Assembly (NCBI RefSeq): GCF_900105515.1
Contig: NZ_FNSY01000001.1
Coordinates: 6,126,001 to 6,190,000, forward strand
Length of the DNA stretch: 64,000 nt
Origin: Streptomyces sp. 2131.1
Lineage (GTDB): Bacteria > Actinomycetota > Actinomycetes > Streptomycetales > Streptomycetaceae
Reading direction: 5' to 3'
The notes under the pieces: model-generated
Databases searched by the model: none
Told to the model about the DNA's origin: nothing
The model's input: the letters and a program-made list of their open reading frames with translations, nothing else
Shown here: piece by piece, positions 17,901 to 25,863 of the stretch
Numbering within the stretch: position 1 is the stretch's first letter
How the letters are laid out: the number at the start of each line of letters is the position of its first letter
Position numbers and translations under genes: made by a program

Positions 17901-18277
17901 CGCATGGCCAACGAGCCGGAGTTGCGGGCGAGGACGGTGGCCCAGGACGCACCGGAGACGTCGCAGCCCTGCATCGCGACCTGCCCGTGCGAGGCGTCCA
18001 CGACGGGTGCCTCCTCGTCCTGGCCCTGCACCACCAGATCGGTCAGCATCAACGCGTCGGCACGCAGCGACACCGCGGTCCCGGTGCGTGGCGCCAGGCG
18101 GACGCTGCCGCGTGACTGCTCGGCGACGATGGTCACGCGGGTGGTGACGACGAGGTTCTCCTCGTACGTCCCCGGGCGCACACTGAGCACCGCCCCTCCG
18201 CGCGCCCTGGCCAGGGCCTCTGAGATCGTCCGGGCGTCCCCGGTGCCCTCCGGACAGATCGTCAGTACCTGGCGCAC
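14939..18277 (-). CDS. Beta-helix/double AAA+ (EccA/CbxX-like) fusion protein
   Basis: About 1112 residues. Residues 1-570 form a right-handed parallel beta-helix, with many short repeats of the type V.GCTVRDARGNGLLANGDAQV. Two CbxX/EccA-type AAA+ modules follow, with Walker A GPPGTGKTTVARLYG at about 601 and 883 and Walker B GGVLFIDEAYAL/TL. EccA-like AAA+ proteins act as cytosolic factors in type VII secretion. The beta-helix may bind substrate or polymer. The GTG start is chosen because GAGGAGG stands eight bases upstream and homologous proteins begin near RQVL; an ATG pair 15-16 codons further upstream also has a possible site. Co-transcribed with mycosin. Confidence 0.88.
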   Translation of the reverse strand: MRQVLTICPEGTGDARTISEALARARGGAVLSVRPGTYEENLVVTTRVTIVAEQSRGSVRLAPRTGTAVSLRADALMLTDLVVQGQDEEAPVVDASHGQVAMQGCDVSGASWATVLARNSGSLAMRECRVSSRTGAGVVVTSASESSLESCTFEHLGTSGVVIGERGRATVRGCTVRDARGNGLLANGDAQVSVEDCDLSSTDKPALALEERSAVRVLRTVIHDTAIGAHLTSAARIELDDVRVNGTTGQGIIVSHGADPVLRRCRTSRTAGNGLFVTDRSRGTYEDCWLSGAQAPALRVAGSSSPTLTSLTVRDGEAEAVLLEEDSAAELDRVEILDVRGTGVVVKGGANPLLRRARITGTGGTGVSVTDGGRGRVEDCSVESPGGAGVTVASGGNVYLAGLKVTGPGGAGLEIGGEGTAALRDGELVSAGGCGVVVDNGGELTATRVRAAAATDHGFLVREGGRANLNGCEAAGNGRDGIRVETESPVSVVGCTVRENKGGGLVQSRASGRLAVENLNSTGNEARDAWGYGEAEGTDPAGTVPESDGPGRPDGPMAALENLIGLDNVKEQVRTLVNLTQLARRRAQLGMSAPPMSRHLVFAGPPGTGKTTVARLYGTILAELGTLRSGHLVEVSRADLVAQVIGGTAIKTTETFERALGGVLFIDEAYALTSDSRGSGADFGREAVDTLLKLMEDHRDDVVVVVAGYSGEMRGFLGSNPGLASRFSRTVEFENYSVPELVEIVESMCGRHQYVLNDETRKALATHFDRIPKDAGFGNGRAARQVFEEMVDRQAVRLASQAQVTEEDLTLLLPQDISEEAARDSEAGPDGADAGDDALSRLDALVGLSAVKRDVTDLVNLVSTARQREAAGLPVPRLSHHLVFTGPPGTGKTTVARLYGELLVSLGVLPRGQLVEVSRADMVGRYVGHTAQLTKEVFERALGGVLFIDEAYTLTPREASGADFGREAVDTLLKLMEDHRDQVVVIVAGYTSEMEGFLASNPGLHSRFSRKIEFADYTSDELVTIVRQHALQAGYECGTGLGSVLRHHFDTLPRDRSFGNARTARQVLERMMTRQAGRLSRVAAPSLDDLRLLLPEDLPDAVSASASGGAGV

Positions 18278-18571
18278 TCCGCTGACCTCCTCGTATCGGC
18301 ACCCATGGGTTGCGGTCGGCCCCATCATGCCTTCCTCCCACCTGCGATCCCACCCCGGTCCGGCCGCCGGGGCGACCGGGACGGTGAGCTCCGTGGTGCG
18401 GCGGAGGGCGGCGTACCGCGCATTACGGGATGTTCCGCAACACCCGTACCGGGGCCGGAATTTTCCCGGGACCCATTGTTCATTCCAGAGATATGACGTG
18501 CCCCCCACATGTGTGCGTGAATGAGAGCGCTCGCAGGGACGTACGACGAACTACGGGACGGATGGGGCCAG

Positions 18572-19621
18572 ATGACGGACCGGACCGGAACGGCCGCGAA
18601 GGCGACGACCGAAGGGGCTGCGGCGGCCCGCGCTCCCTCCTCCGAGTCCGCCCCCGAGCCGGAGACGGCAGCCGGGACCGCCGCTGCCGGCACCGCCGCT
18701 CAGGAGGAGATTTCCGCCGGTACACGCCCGGCGCAGGCTCCGGACAAGGGGGACGGGACCTCGGCACCCGAGCCGGAGGCCGGGACGTCCGCTTCCGCCC
18801 CCGAGGCGGCGGCGGAGCCGGGAGCCGCCGAGCCGGGCGTCGCCGAGGCACTGGCCGCTTCGGCGTCCGAGGATCCCGAACCCGGCGCGGCCGCCCCGGC
18901 CGGGCGCCCGAGCCGCCCCCTCCTGGCGGGCGCCGCTCTGCTGGGCGCCGCACTGGTCGCCGTGCCGGTCCTCCTCATGAGCCGCCAAGGTGAGCCCGAG
19001 CGGCACGACACCGCCGTCGTCAACCAGGCGGGCACGCTGCTGGGCGGCGGGGAGCCGACGCGGGAGGGGGCGCAGGCGTACGCGTCGTCGAGCGCGTCGC
19101 CCTCGAAGCCGGCGAAGCCGAAGAAGACACCCACACCGAAGGAGGTCGTGCCGAAGCGGGCCCCGGTCGTGGCCCCCGTGACGCCGTCACCGTCCCCGAC
19201 GAAGAAGCCCCCGCCCAAGCCGACCCCGAAGAAGGCCCCGAAGAAGACCCCGAAGCCCACCCCGAAACCGGTGAAGAAGCCGTCCCGGGCGGCGGACATC
19301 ACGGTCACGGCCACCAGGGTGCTGCGGGCCGGCGAATCCATCGAGGCGAACAGGACGAGGCTGCGGATGCAGCGCGACGGCAACCTCGTCGTCTACGACG
19401 AGAACGACAAGCCCCGCTGGGCCACCATGACCTTCGGCAACAACTACCAGGCGGTCTTCCAGGCGGACGGCAACCTGGTCGTCTACACCGCCGACAGCCG
19501 CCCGGTCTGGGCCAGCAAGACCCAGGGCCACCGCGGCGCGATCCTGCGCCTCCAGAAGGACGGCAACCTGGTGATCTACTCGGGAGGCGCTCCGGTCTGG
19601 GCGTCGAAGACCCAGCACTGA
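18572..19621 (+). CDS. Membrane-anchored mannose-binding (B-type) lectin protein
   Basis: About 349 residues. An acidic, low-complexity Ala/Glu/Pro N-terminus is probably cytoplasmic. One transmembrane helix follows (LLAGAALLGAALVAVPVLLM), then a Pro/Lys-rich extracellular stalk, then a C-terminal lectin domain with three copies of QxDxNxVxY (QRDGNLVVY, QADGNLVVY, QKDGNLVIY), the mannose-binding motif of monocot-type lectins, each followed by a tryptophan strand (PRWAT, PVWASK). Probably binds mannan-type glycans at the cell surface. The start is the internal ATG (MTDRTG), because the upstream ATG at 18521 lacks a ribosome-binding site. It lies divergent from the ESX AAA gene. Confidence 0.8.
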   Translation: MTDRTGTAAKATTEGAAAARAPSSESAPEPETAAGTAAAGTAAQEEISAGTRPAQAPDKGDGTSAPEPEAGTSASAPEAAAEPGAAEPGVAEALAASASEDPEPGAAAPAGRPSRPLLAGAALLGAALVAVPVLLMSRQGEPERHDTAVVNQAGTLLGGGEPTREGAQAYASSSASPSKPAKPKKTPTPKEVVPKRAPVVAPVTPSPSPTKKPPPKPTPKKAPKKTPKPTPKPVKKPSRAADITVTATRVLRAGESIEANRTRLRMQRDGNLVVYDENDKPRWATMTFGNNYQAVFQADGNLVVYTADSRPVWASKTQGHRGAILRLQKDGNLVIYSGGAPVWASKTQH

Positions 19622-19630
19622 ACGCGCCGC

Positions 19631-19660
19631 CCGTCGTGCGGGCACACGTCCGCACGACGG
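19631..19660. terminator. Hairpin after lectin gene
   Basis: Perfect 11-bp inverted repeat (CCGTCGTGCGG and complement) with an 8-base loop, 10 bases after the lectin stop codon. It has no U tract, as usual for Streptomyces terminators. Confidence 0.65.
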
Positions 19661-19795
19661 TCCCGCCCCTCCGGCGGCGCCCCTCGACGGCGGTCACCCT
19701 CGGTTACGATGCTCACTTCATACCGGAGGGTGGCGGCGAGCGACGCCGTGCCACCGACGGTCCGCTCGGGCAGAAGAGATGGGTGGCCTGGGAAA

Positions 19796-20620
19796 GTGTT
19801 GCAAGAGGTTGTAGCGACCCGCTACGTCACGCCCCTGCGTGAAGGCGGCTCGCTCCCCGGGATCGTCGAGGCCGACGACCTCGGCACGTACGTCATGAAG
19901 TTCACCGGCGCGGGCCAGGGCCGCAAGACCCTCGTCGCGGAGGTGATCTGCGGGCAGCTCGGGCGGCGGCTCGGGCTGCGCGTGCCCGAGCTGGTGCAGA
20001 TCCAGCTCGACCCGGTCATCGGCCTCGCCGAGCCCGACCAGGAGGTGCAGGAGCTCCTCAAGGCGAGCGGCGGGCTCAACCTCGGGATGGACTTCCTGCC
20101 CGGCTCGCTCGGCTTCGACGCCCTCGCGTACGAGGTCGACCCGTGCGAGGCCGGCCGGGTCGTCTGGTTCGACGCGCTGATCAACAACGTCGACCGGTCC
20201 TGGCGCAACCCCAACATGCTGGTCTGGCACGGCGACCTCTGGCTCATCGACCACGGCGCCACCATGATCTGGCACCACAACTGGCCCGGCGCCCAGGCGT
20301 CCGCCGCCAAGCCGTACAACGCCTCCGACCACGCGCTCGCCCCCTTCGGCCCCGACATCGCGTCGGCCGCGGCCGAGCTGGCCCCGCTGGTGACGCCCGA
20401 GCTGCTCGCCGAGGCGGCGGCCGACGTGCCCGACGAGTGGCTGGTGGACGAGCCGGGCTTCGACTCGACGGACCAGCTGCGCCGGGCGTACACGGACGCC
20501 CTGCTCGCCCGGGCAGCCACCATCCACGAGCGGATCATCATGGACGCGCCCACCCCCGACAAACCGTCCCAGGCCCCGGGCTGGATCACCGAGCGCCTCG
20601 CCCCGGGCGGCCGCGCATGA
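19796..20620 (+). CDS. HipA-family kinase-like protein
   Basis: 274 residues from GTG. It contains the HipA/PI-kinase-like C-terminal core: DALINNVDRSWRNPNMLV (catalytic Asp and Asn) and LWLIDHGATM (metal-binding Asp, DFG equivalent), with a Lys in YVMKFTGAGQGRKTL. It lacks the N-terminal HipA subdomain, as do many short actinobacterial HipA-like proteins. Its 3' end overlaps the next gene by ATGA, so the two are translationally coupled. The pair with a DUF3037 protein recurs in actinobacteria. The substrate is unknown, and toxin activity is not implied by the sequence. There is no HipB-like gene nearby. Confidence 0.8.
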   Translation: MLQEVVATRYVTPLREGGSLPGIVEADDLGTYVMKFTGAGQGRKTLVAEVICGQLGRRLGLRVPELVQIQLDPVIGLAEPDQEVQELLKASGGLNLGMDFLPGSLGFDALAYEVDPCEAGRVVWFDALINNVDRSWRNPNMLVWHGDLWLIDHGATMIWHHNWPGAQASAAKPYNASDHALAPFGPDIASAAAELAPLVTPELLAEAAADVPDEWLVDEPGFDSTDQLRRAYTDALLARAATIHERIIMDAPTPDKPSQAPGWITERLAPGGRA

Positions 20621-21000
20621 GCGAGCGCCATGTCTTCGAGTACGCGCTGCTGCGCGTCGTCCCCCGCGTCCAGCGCGGGGAGTGCTTCAACGCCGGGGTG
20701 GTCGTCTACTGCCGCGCCAAGGGCTTCGTGGCCGCACGCACCGAGCTCGACGAGACCAAGCTGAGGGTGCTGGACCCCGGCGCCGACGTGACCGGGGTCC
20801 GGGCAGCGCTGCACGCCGTCGAGGGCGTCTGCCGCGGCGGTACGGACGCGGGCCAGGCCGCCGGCGACGACGCGGGCCGCCGCTTCCGCTGGCTGATCGC
20901 GCCGCGCTCCACCGTCGTACAGCCGGGGCCCGTGCACAGCGGCCTGACCGCCGACCCCGAGGCCGAGGTGCAGCGGCTGCTCGACCTGCTGGTGCGCTGA
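20617..21000 (+). CDS. DUF3037-family protein, partner of HipA-like kinase
   Basis: 127 residues beginning MSERHVFEYALLRVVPRVQRGECFNAGVVVY, the hallmark of the DUF3037 family. The ATG overlaps the stop of the HipA-like gene (ATGA), implying coupled expression. No catalytic motif is recognised. The fixed pairing suggests it is a regulator, substrate or cofactor of the kinase, which is an inference from context. Confidence 0.8.
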   Translation: MSERHVFEYALLRVVPRVQRGECFNAGVVVYCRAKGFVAARTELDETKLRVLDPGADVTGVRAALHAVEGVCRGGTDAGQAAGDDAGRRFRWLIAPRSTVVQPGPVHSGLTADPEAEVQRLLDLLVR

Positions 21001-21008
21001 CGCCCGCG

Positions 21009-21046
21009 CCGGGCCGCCGTCCGAGCACCGCGTGACGGCGGCCCGG
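21009..21046. terminator. Hairpin after HipA/DUF3037 operon
   Basis: Perfect 13-bp stem (CCGGGCCGCCGTC and complement) with a 12-base loop, 9 bases after the stop codon. Confidence 0.75.
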
Positions 21047-21081
21047 CGGAGTGTGACATGCGCCGCTGCGCCCGTGTGCCG

Positions 21082-21110
21082 TTGACACCGGGTGCCAGGG
21101 CTTCTAGCGT
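21082..21110 (+). promoter_or_regulatory. Sigma70/HrdB-type promoter of the fabG unit
   Basis: TTGACA, 17 bases, TAGCGT: a consensus -35 with normal spacing to a good -10, about 107 bases before the fabG start. It is the clearest vegetative promoter in the window. Confidence 0.7.
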
Positions 21111-21216
21111 CACGTCTGCTGAAGGTACTAAGCGGTTGCTCAGCCATCGGGCCGGTTCTCTCCGGGAACACCCCGACGTCCGCTGAGCCGCTATCCAAGG
21201 GCGAGGAGAGCCAAGC

Positions 21217-21978
21217 ATGTCCACCAGCGAGCAGCGCGTAGCCATCGTGACGGGAGCGGCCCGGGGCATCGGTGCCGCCACCGCGGTACGTCTGGCGGCC
21301 GAGGGCCGCGCCGTCGCCGTACTCGACCTCGACGAGGCGGCCTGCAAGGACACCGTCGAGAAGATCACCGCCGCCGGGGGCAAGGCGATCGCCGTCGGCT
21401 GCGACGTGTCGGACAGCGCCCAGGTGGAAGCCGCCGTCGCGCGGGTCGCCGCCGAGCTCGGCGCCCCGACCATCCTCGTCAACAACGCGGGCGTGCTCCG
21501 CGACAACCTGCTCTTCAAGATGAGCGAGTCCGACTGGGACATCGTGATGAACGTGCACCTCAAGGGCGCGTTCCTGATGGCCAAGGCCGTCCAGAAGCAC
21601 ATGGTGGACGCCAAGTTCGGCCGCATCGTGTCGCTGTCCTCCTCCTCGGCCCTCGGCAACCGCGGCCAGGCCAACTACGCGGCGGTCAAGGCGGGCCTCC
21701 AGGGCTTCACCAAGACCCTCGCCAAGGAGCTCGGCAAGTTCGGCATCACCGCCAACGCCGTCGCGCCCGGCTTCATCGTCACAGAGATGACCGCGCAGAC
21801 CGCCGCCCGTGTCGGCATGGGCTTCGAGGAGTTCCAGGCGGCCGCCGCCACCCAGATCCCGGTCCAGCGCGTCGGCTTCCCCGACGACATCGCCAACGCC
21901 ATCGCCTTCTTCACGGGCGACGCCGCCGGCTTCGTCTCCGGCCAGGTCATGTACGTCGCCGGCGGACCGCTCAACTGA
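21217..21978 (+). CDS. fabG: 3-oxoacyl-ACP reductase-like short-chain dehydrogenase
   Basis: 253 residues, classical SDR. The cofactor motif is TGAARGIG near the N-terminus; NNAG (LVNNAGVL), catalytic Ser in SLSSSSALGNRGQ and YAAVK follow. The C-terminal part (IPVQRVGFPDDIANAIAFF, FVSGQVMYVAGG) matches FabG-type NADPH-dependent beta-ketoacyl reductases. The strong site GAGGAG lies eight bases before the ATG. It is followed 21 bases later by a second SDR, so they form an operon. Many FabG paralogues act outside primary fatty-acid synthesis, so the precise substrate is not established. Confidence 0.87.
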   Translation: MSTSEQRVAIVTGAARGIGAATAVRLAAEGRAVAVLDLDEAACKDTVEKITAAGGKAIAVGCDVSDSAQVEAAVARVAAELGAPTILVNNAGVLRDNLLFKMSESDWDIVMNVHLKGAFLMAKAVQKHMVDAKFGRIVSLSSSSALGNRGQANYAAVKAGLQGFTKTLAKELGKFGITANAVAPGFIVTEMTAQTAARVGMGFEEFQAAAATQIPVQRVGFPDDIANAIAFFTGDAAGFVSGQVMYVAGGPLN

Positions 21979-21998
21979 ACCGAAGGGCTGCGGACATC

Positions 21999-22754
21999 AT
22001 GACTGTGCAGGACAGCGGCAAGGTCGCGCTGATCACCGGAGCGAGCCGGGGCATCGGCTACGGCATCGCGCAGGCGCTCGTCGAGCGCGGCGACCGGGTG
22101 TGCATCACCGGGCGGAACGAGGACGCCCTGAAGGAGGCCGTCGAGACGCTCGGGGCCGACCGGGTCATCGGCGTCGCCGGCAAGGCGCACGACGAGGCGC
22201 ACCAGGCGACGGCCGTCGCCCGCACCATGGAGGCGTTCGGCCGGGTCGACTTCCTGGTCAACAACGCCGGGACCAACCCGGTCTTCGGGCCGATCGCGGA
22301 GCTCGACCTGAACGTCGCCCGCAAGGTCTTCGAGACCAACGTGGTCTCGGCGCTCGGCTTCGCCCAGCAGACCTGGAAGGCGTGGCAGAAGGAGAACGGC
22401 GGGGCGATCGTCAACATCGCCTCGGTGGCCGGCGTCTCCGCCTCGCCCTTCATCGGCGCGTACGGGATGAGCAAGGCGGCCATGGTCAACCTGACCCTCC
22501 AGCTGGCGCACGAGTTCGCGCCGGTGGTCCGGGTCAACTCGATCGCGCCGGCGGTCGTCAAGACCCGCTTCGCCCAGGCGCTGTACGAGGGCCGCGAGGA
22601 GGAGGCCGCGGCCGCCTACCCGCTCGGCAGGCTCGGGGTGCCGGAGGACATCGGCGGCGCCGCCGCCTTCCTCACCTCCGACCAGTCCGCCTGGATCACC
22701 GGCCAGACCCTGGTCGTCGACGGCGGCATCTTCCTGAATGCCGGAGTCGGCTGA
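21999..22754 (+). CDS. SDR-family oxidoreductase
   Basis: 251 residues with TGASRGIGYGIA (dinucleotide binding), LVNNAGTNPVFGP, SVAGVSASPFIGAYGMSKAAM (catalytic Ser, Tyr and Lys) and a C-terminal DGGIFLNAG. This is the pattern of FabG-like classical short-chain dehydrogenases. Paired with the preceding SDR in one operon, suggesting sequential or alternative oxidoreduction of related substrates; these are not identifiable from sequence. Confidence 0.85.
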   Translation: MTVQDSGKVALITGASRGIGYGIAQALVERGDRVCITGRNEDALKEAVETLGADRVIGVAGKAHDEAHQATAVARTMEAFGRVDFLVNNAGTNPVFGPIAELDLNVARKVFETNVVSALGFAQQTWKAWQKENGGAIVNIASVAGVSASPFIGAYGMSKAAMVNLTLQLAHEFAPVVRVNSIAPAVVKTRFAQALYEGREEEAAAAYPLGRLGVPEDIGGAAAFLTSDQSAWITGQTLVVDGGIFLNAGVG

Positions 22755-22810
22755 TCCGGCCTGGGCCGATATGGCCGCGAATGCCTCAAGTGCCCCGCCG
22801 GGTCTGCGGA

Positions 22811-22838
22811 TTGACCTGGTGGGGCGCTGCGGTATGGT
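22811..22838 (+). promoter_or_regulatory. Promoter of the solute-binding lipoprotein gene
   Basis: TTGACC, 16 bases, TATGGT, ending 28-34 bases before the candidate GTG starts of the downstream gene. Near-consensus vegetative-type elements. Confidence 0.6.
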
Positions 22839-22865
22839 CTGCCGACCCACGGCTGATCGAGGAGC

Positions 22866-24458
22866 GTGCACGTGTTCTACCGGGCCAGTCTGCAAGCCGC
22901 TGCAGCCATTGCGTCCCTGTCCTTGCTGGCCGGTTGCGGGCTGCTGCCCGGCGACGGCTCGGAGGTGGACCAGAAGCTCGCCGTCGGGACGACCAGTGAG
23001 CCCTCGACCCTGGATCCCGCGGCCGCCTGGGACGGCTCCTGGGAGCTGATGCGCAACGTCTTCCAGACCCTGGTGAGCTTCCCCACCGGCAGTACGAAGC
23101 CCGAGCCGGACGCGGCGCAGGAGTGCAGGTTCACCGACCGCACCAGCACGGCCTACCGCTGCAAGCTCCGCAAGGGGCTGAAGTTCTCCAACGGCGACAA
23201 GCTCGACGCCGAGGCCGTGAAGTACTCCATCGACCGGATCTCGGAGATCGGCGTCAAGGGCGGCCCCGTCGGCATGCTCGGCTCGCTCGACCGGGTCGAG
23301 ACCAAGGGCGACGACGTGGTCATCTTCAACCTGAAGAAGCCCGACGCCACCTTCCCGTTCGTGCTGGCCACCCCGGCCATGTCGCTGGTCGCGCCGAGCG
23401 CGTACTCCGAGCACAAGATCCGCGACGACGGCGGGGTCACCGGCTCCGGCCCCTACCTGCTCGACTCCTACAAGCAGGGCGACCGCTCCGAACTGGTGAA
23501 GAACCCCGACTACAAGGGGTTCGCGGACCGCAAGAACGACGCCGTCACCATCCGGTACTTCAAGGAGTCCGGCGCCATGGTGGACGCGCTCAAGAAGAAC
23601 CGGATCGACGCGACCTACCGCGGTCTGTCCGCCGAGGACGTCGTCAGCATCGAGGACAGCAGCGACAGCGACAAGGACAGCGACCTCCAGGTCGTCGAGT
23701 CGACCGGCGCCGACATCCGCTTCCTGGTCTTCAACCCGGACGACCCGGCCGCCGGGAAACCCGCCGTCCGCCGGGCGATAGCCCAGCTGATCGACCGCGA
23801 CGCGCTCGTCTCCAAGGTCTACAAGGGCACGTCCGAACCGCTGTACTCGATGGTCCCGAAGGGCATCGCCGGGCACGCCACCAGCTTCTTCGACACCTTC
23901 GGAAACCCCAGCAAGGACAAGGCCCGCCAGATCCTGGCCGACGCGCACATCACGACCCCCGTCGCCATGACCTTCTGGTACACGACCGACCGCTACGGAT
24001 CCTCGACCGCGCCCGAGTTCGACGAGCTCAAGCGCCAGCTGGAGACGTCCGGGCTCTTCCGCATCACCTTGAAGCACCGGCCGTGGAAGACCTTCCAGGA
24101 GGGCTTCAACAAGGGGGAGTACCCCGTCTTCGGCCGCGGCTGGTTCCCGGACTTCCCGGACCCCGACAACTTCATCGCCCCGTTCGTGGGCAAGAACAGC
24201 GTCACGGGCATGCCGTACGTGAAGGACGAGATCACCAAGCAGCTGCTGCCGCTGTCCCGCAAGGAGAGCAACCGGGGCGCGGTCGGCAAGGAGTTCGAGC
24301 GGGCGCAGAAGATCCTGGTCGACGACGTGCGGCTGCTGCCGCTGTGGCAGGGCAAGCTGTACGTGGCCGCCGGCGACGACATCGGCGGCGGCGAGCGCGC
24401 CCTGGACCCGCAGACCGTCATGCAGATGTGGGAGCTGTACCGCAAGGCCAGCTGGTAG
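22866..24458 (+). CDS. ABC transporter substrate-binding lipoprotein (family 5, oligopeptide type)
   Basis: About 530 residues. It has a lipoprotein signal with lipobox LLAGC (Cys about 24) and then the family 5 solute-binding signature (LAVGTTSEPSTLDPAAAWD, EPDAAQECRF...KGLKFSNGDKLDAEAVKYS). OppA-type proteins bind peptides or similar solutes outside the membrane. No permease or ATPase genes lie beside it, so it is an orphan or works with a distant transporter. The GTG at 22872 (VFYRAS) has better spacing from GAGGA than the one at 22866. Confidence 0.88.
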   Translation: MHVFYRASLQAAAAIASLSLLAGCGLLPGDGSEVDQKLAVGTTSEPSTLDPAAAWDGSWELMRNVFQTLVSFPTGSTKPEPDAAQECRFTDRTSTAYRCKLRKGLKFSNGDKLDAEAVKYSIDRISEIGVKGGPVGMLGSLDRVETKGDDVVIFNLKKPDATFPFVLATPAMSLVAPSAYSEHKIRDDGGVTGSGPYLLDSYKQGDRSELVKNPDYKGFADRKNDAVTIRYFKESGAMVDALKKNRIDATYRGLSAEDVVSIEDSSDSDKDSDLQVVESTGADIRFLVFNPDDPAAGKPAVRRAIAQLIDRDALVSKVYKGTSEPLYSMVPKGIAGHATSFFDTFGNPSKDKARQILADAHITTPVAMTFWYTTDRYGSSTAPEFDELKRQLETSGLFRITLKHRPWKTFQEGFNKGEYPVFGRGWFPDFPDPDNFIAPFVGKNSVTGMPYVKDEITKQLLPLSRKESNRGAVGKEFERAQKILVDDVRLLPLWQGKLYVAAGDDIGGGERALDPQTVMQMWELYRKASW

Positions 24459-24465
24459 CACCACC

Positions 24466-24497
24466 GCGCGGGCGGGCCCCCCGCGGCCCGCTCGCGC
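24466..24497. terminator. Hairpin between lipoprotein gene and ung
   Basis: 13-bp stem with one mismatch (GCGCGGGCGGGCC against its partner), loop six bases, starting 8 bases after the stop. Confidence 0.5.
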
Positions 24498-24565
24498 ACG
24501 GCGTTGTCAGTGGCGCCCGGTAGGTTCTGGGATCAAGAACGGATTGCCTACCGGAGGTTGTTCAC

Positions 24566-25249
24566 GTGACCGTCACCGACCTGCTGCCCGAGTCCTGGCG
24601 CGGCGTCCTCGGCGAAGAGCTGGAGAAGCCGTACTTCAAGGAGCTCACCGAGTTCGTCGAGGAGGAGCGGTCCGCGGGACCGGTCTACCCGCCCCGGGAG
24701 CAGGTGTTCGCGGCCCTGGAAGCGACCCCGTACGACAAGGTGAAGGTCCTCGTCCTCGGGCAGGACCCCTACCACGGCGAGGGGCAGGGCCACGGCCTGT
24801 GCTTCTCCGTGCGCCCGGGCGTGAAGACCCCGCCCTCACTGCGCAACATCTACAAGGAGATGCAGGAGGAGCTGGGCCTGCCCGTCCCGGACAACGGCTA
24901 CCTCATGCCGTGGGCCGAGCAGGGTGTTCTCCTGCTCAACGCCGTGCTCACCGTCCGCGCGGGCGAGGCCAATTCGCACAAGAACAAGGGCTGGGAGAAG
25001 GTCACCGACGCCGTCATCCGTGCCGTCGCCGCCCGCCCCGACCCGGCGGTCTTCGTCCTCTGGGGCAACTACGCGCAGAAGAAGCTCCCGCTGATCGACA
25101 CCGAGCGCCATGTGGTGGTGAAGGGGGCGCACCCCTCGCCGCTCTCCGCGAAGAAGTTCTTCGGCTCCCGCCCGTTCACCCAGATAAACGAGGCCGTCGC
25201 CCAGCAGGGCCACCAGCCCATCGACTGGCGCATCCCCGACCTGGGCTGA
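24566..25249 (+). CDS. ung: Uracil-DNA glycosylase
   Basis: 227 residues from GTG with GGAGG eight bases upstream. Family 1 UDG motifs are visible: GQDPYHGEGQGHGLCFSV (catalytic Asp and the Tyr that blocks thymine), LLNAVLTV, and HPSPLSAKKFFGS (catalytic His loop). It removes uracil from DNA to start base-excision repair. Length and motifs are normal for bacterial Ung. It stands alone between hairpins rather than in an obvious operon. Confidence 0.95.
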   Translation: MTVTDLLPESWRGVLGEELEKPYFKELTEFVEEERSAGPVYPPREQVFAALEATPYDKVKVLVLGQDPYHGEGQGHGLCFSVRPGVKTPPSLRNIYKEMQEELGLPVPDNGYLMPWAEQGVLLLNAVLTVRAGEANSHKNKGWEKVTDAVIRAVAARPDPAVFVLWGNYAQKKLPLIDTERHVVVKGAHPSPLSAKKFFGSRPFTQINEAVAQQGHQPIDWRIPDLG

Positions 25250-25344
25250 GCCGTCCCCGAGCCTCCCCGCGTCCGCCCGCCCCGGCGGCTAGCGTCGGGT
25301 GCCGGGCCGGGCGGTTCGGACGGGACGGGTGCGAGGAGGCCGTG

Positions 25345-25830
25345 GTGACGGAGCAGCGGGAGGCGTCGGAGGACGTCTTCATGACCAGGATCGGCCAGGC
25401 GATCATGCTGCTGCACGGAGGGGACCGGGAGGAGGCCCGCAACCGCTTCACGGCGCTCTGGTCGGAGATCGGCGAGGACGGCGACGCCCTGCACCGGTGC
25501 ACGCTGGCGCACTACATGGCCGATACGCAGGACGACCCCGCCGACGAGCTGGCCTGGGACCTGCGGGCCCTGACCGCAGCCCGGGCACTGACCGACGAGC
25601 GCGTCGCCGGGCACCGGGACGCGCTCGCGGTCCAGGCGTTCTACCCCTCGCTGCACCTCAACCTCGCCGCCGACTACGTGAAGCTCCAGCGCCCGGCGGC
25701 CGCCCGGGACCATCTGGAGCGGGCCCGGGCCGCCTCCGCGGTGCTGGCCGAAGACGGCACGGACGACGGGTACGGGGGAGGCGTCCGGGCGGCGATCGGC
25801 CGGCTGGAGCGGCGGCTGCGCGACTGGTGA
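25345..25830 (+). CDS. Helical repeat (TPR-like) hypothetical protein, 161 aa
   Basis: Helical protein with alternating Ala/Leu-rich helices (EARNRFTALWSEIGEDGDALHRCTLAHYMAD, LNLAADYVKLQRPAAARDHLERA), resembling tetratricopeptide-like folds found in many Streptomyces hypothetical proteins. Two adjacent GTG codons (25342, 25345) follow GGAGG; the second has better spacing. No catalytic motif. Probably a cytosolic protein of unknown role. Confidence 0.6.
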   Translation: MTEQREASEDVFMTRIGQAIMLLHGGDREEARNRFTALWSEIGEDGDALHRCTLAHYMADTQDDPADELAWDLRALTAARALTDERVAGHRDALAVQAFYPSLHLNLAADYVKLQRPAAARDHLERARAASAVLAEDGTDDGYGGGVRAAIGRLERRLRDW

Positions 25831-25863
25831 CGCGTGCTGGGGGCGCGCGTCACCGATTCCGCG

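Noticed and set aside
21675..24464. 929-codon minus-strand open frame across the SDR and lipoprotein genes
   Set aside because: Crosses three well-supported plus-strand genes and shows no family motif.
24544..25341. Plus-frame extension upstream of the 161-aa protein through ung
   Set aside because: This frame is a shadow over ung; a GGAGG-preceded GTG at 25342-25345 is the sensible start.
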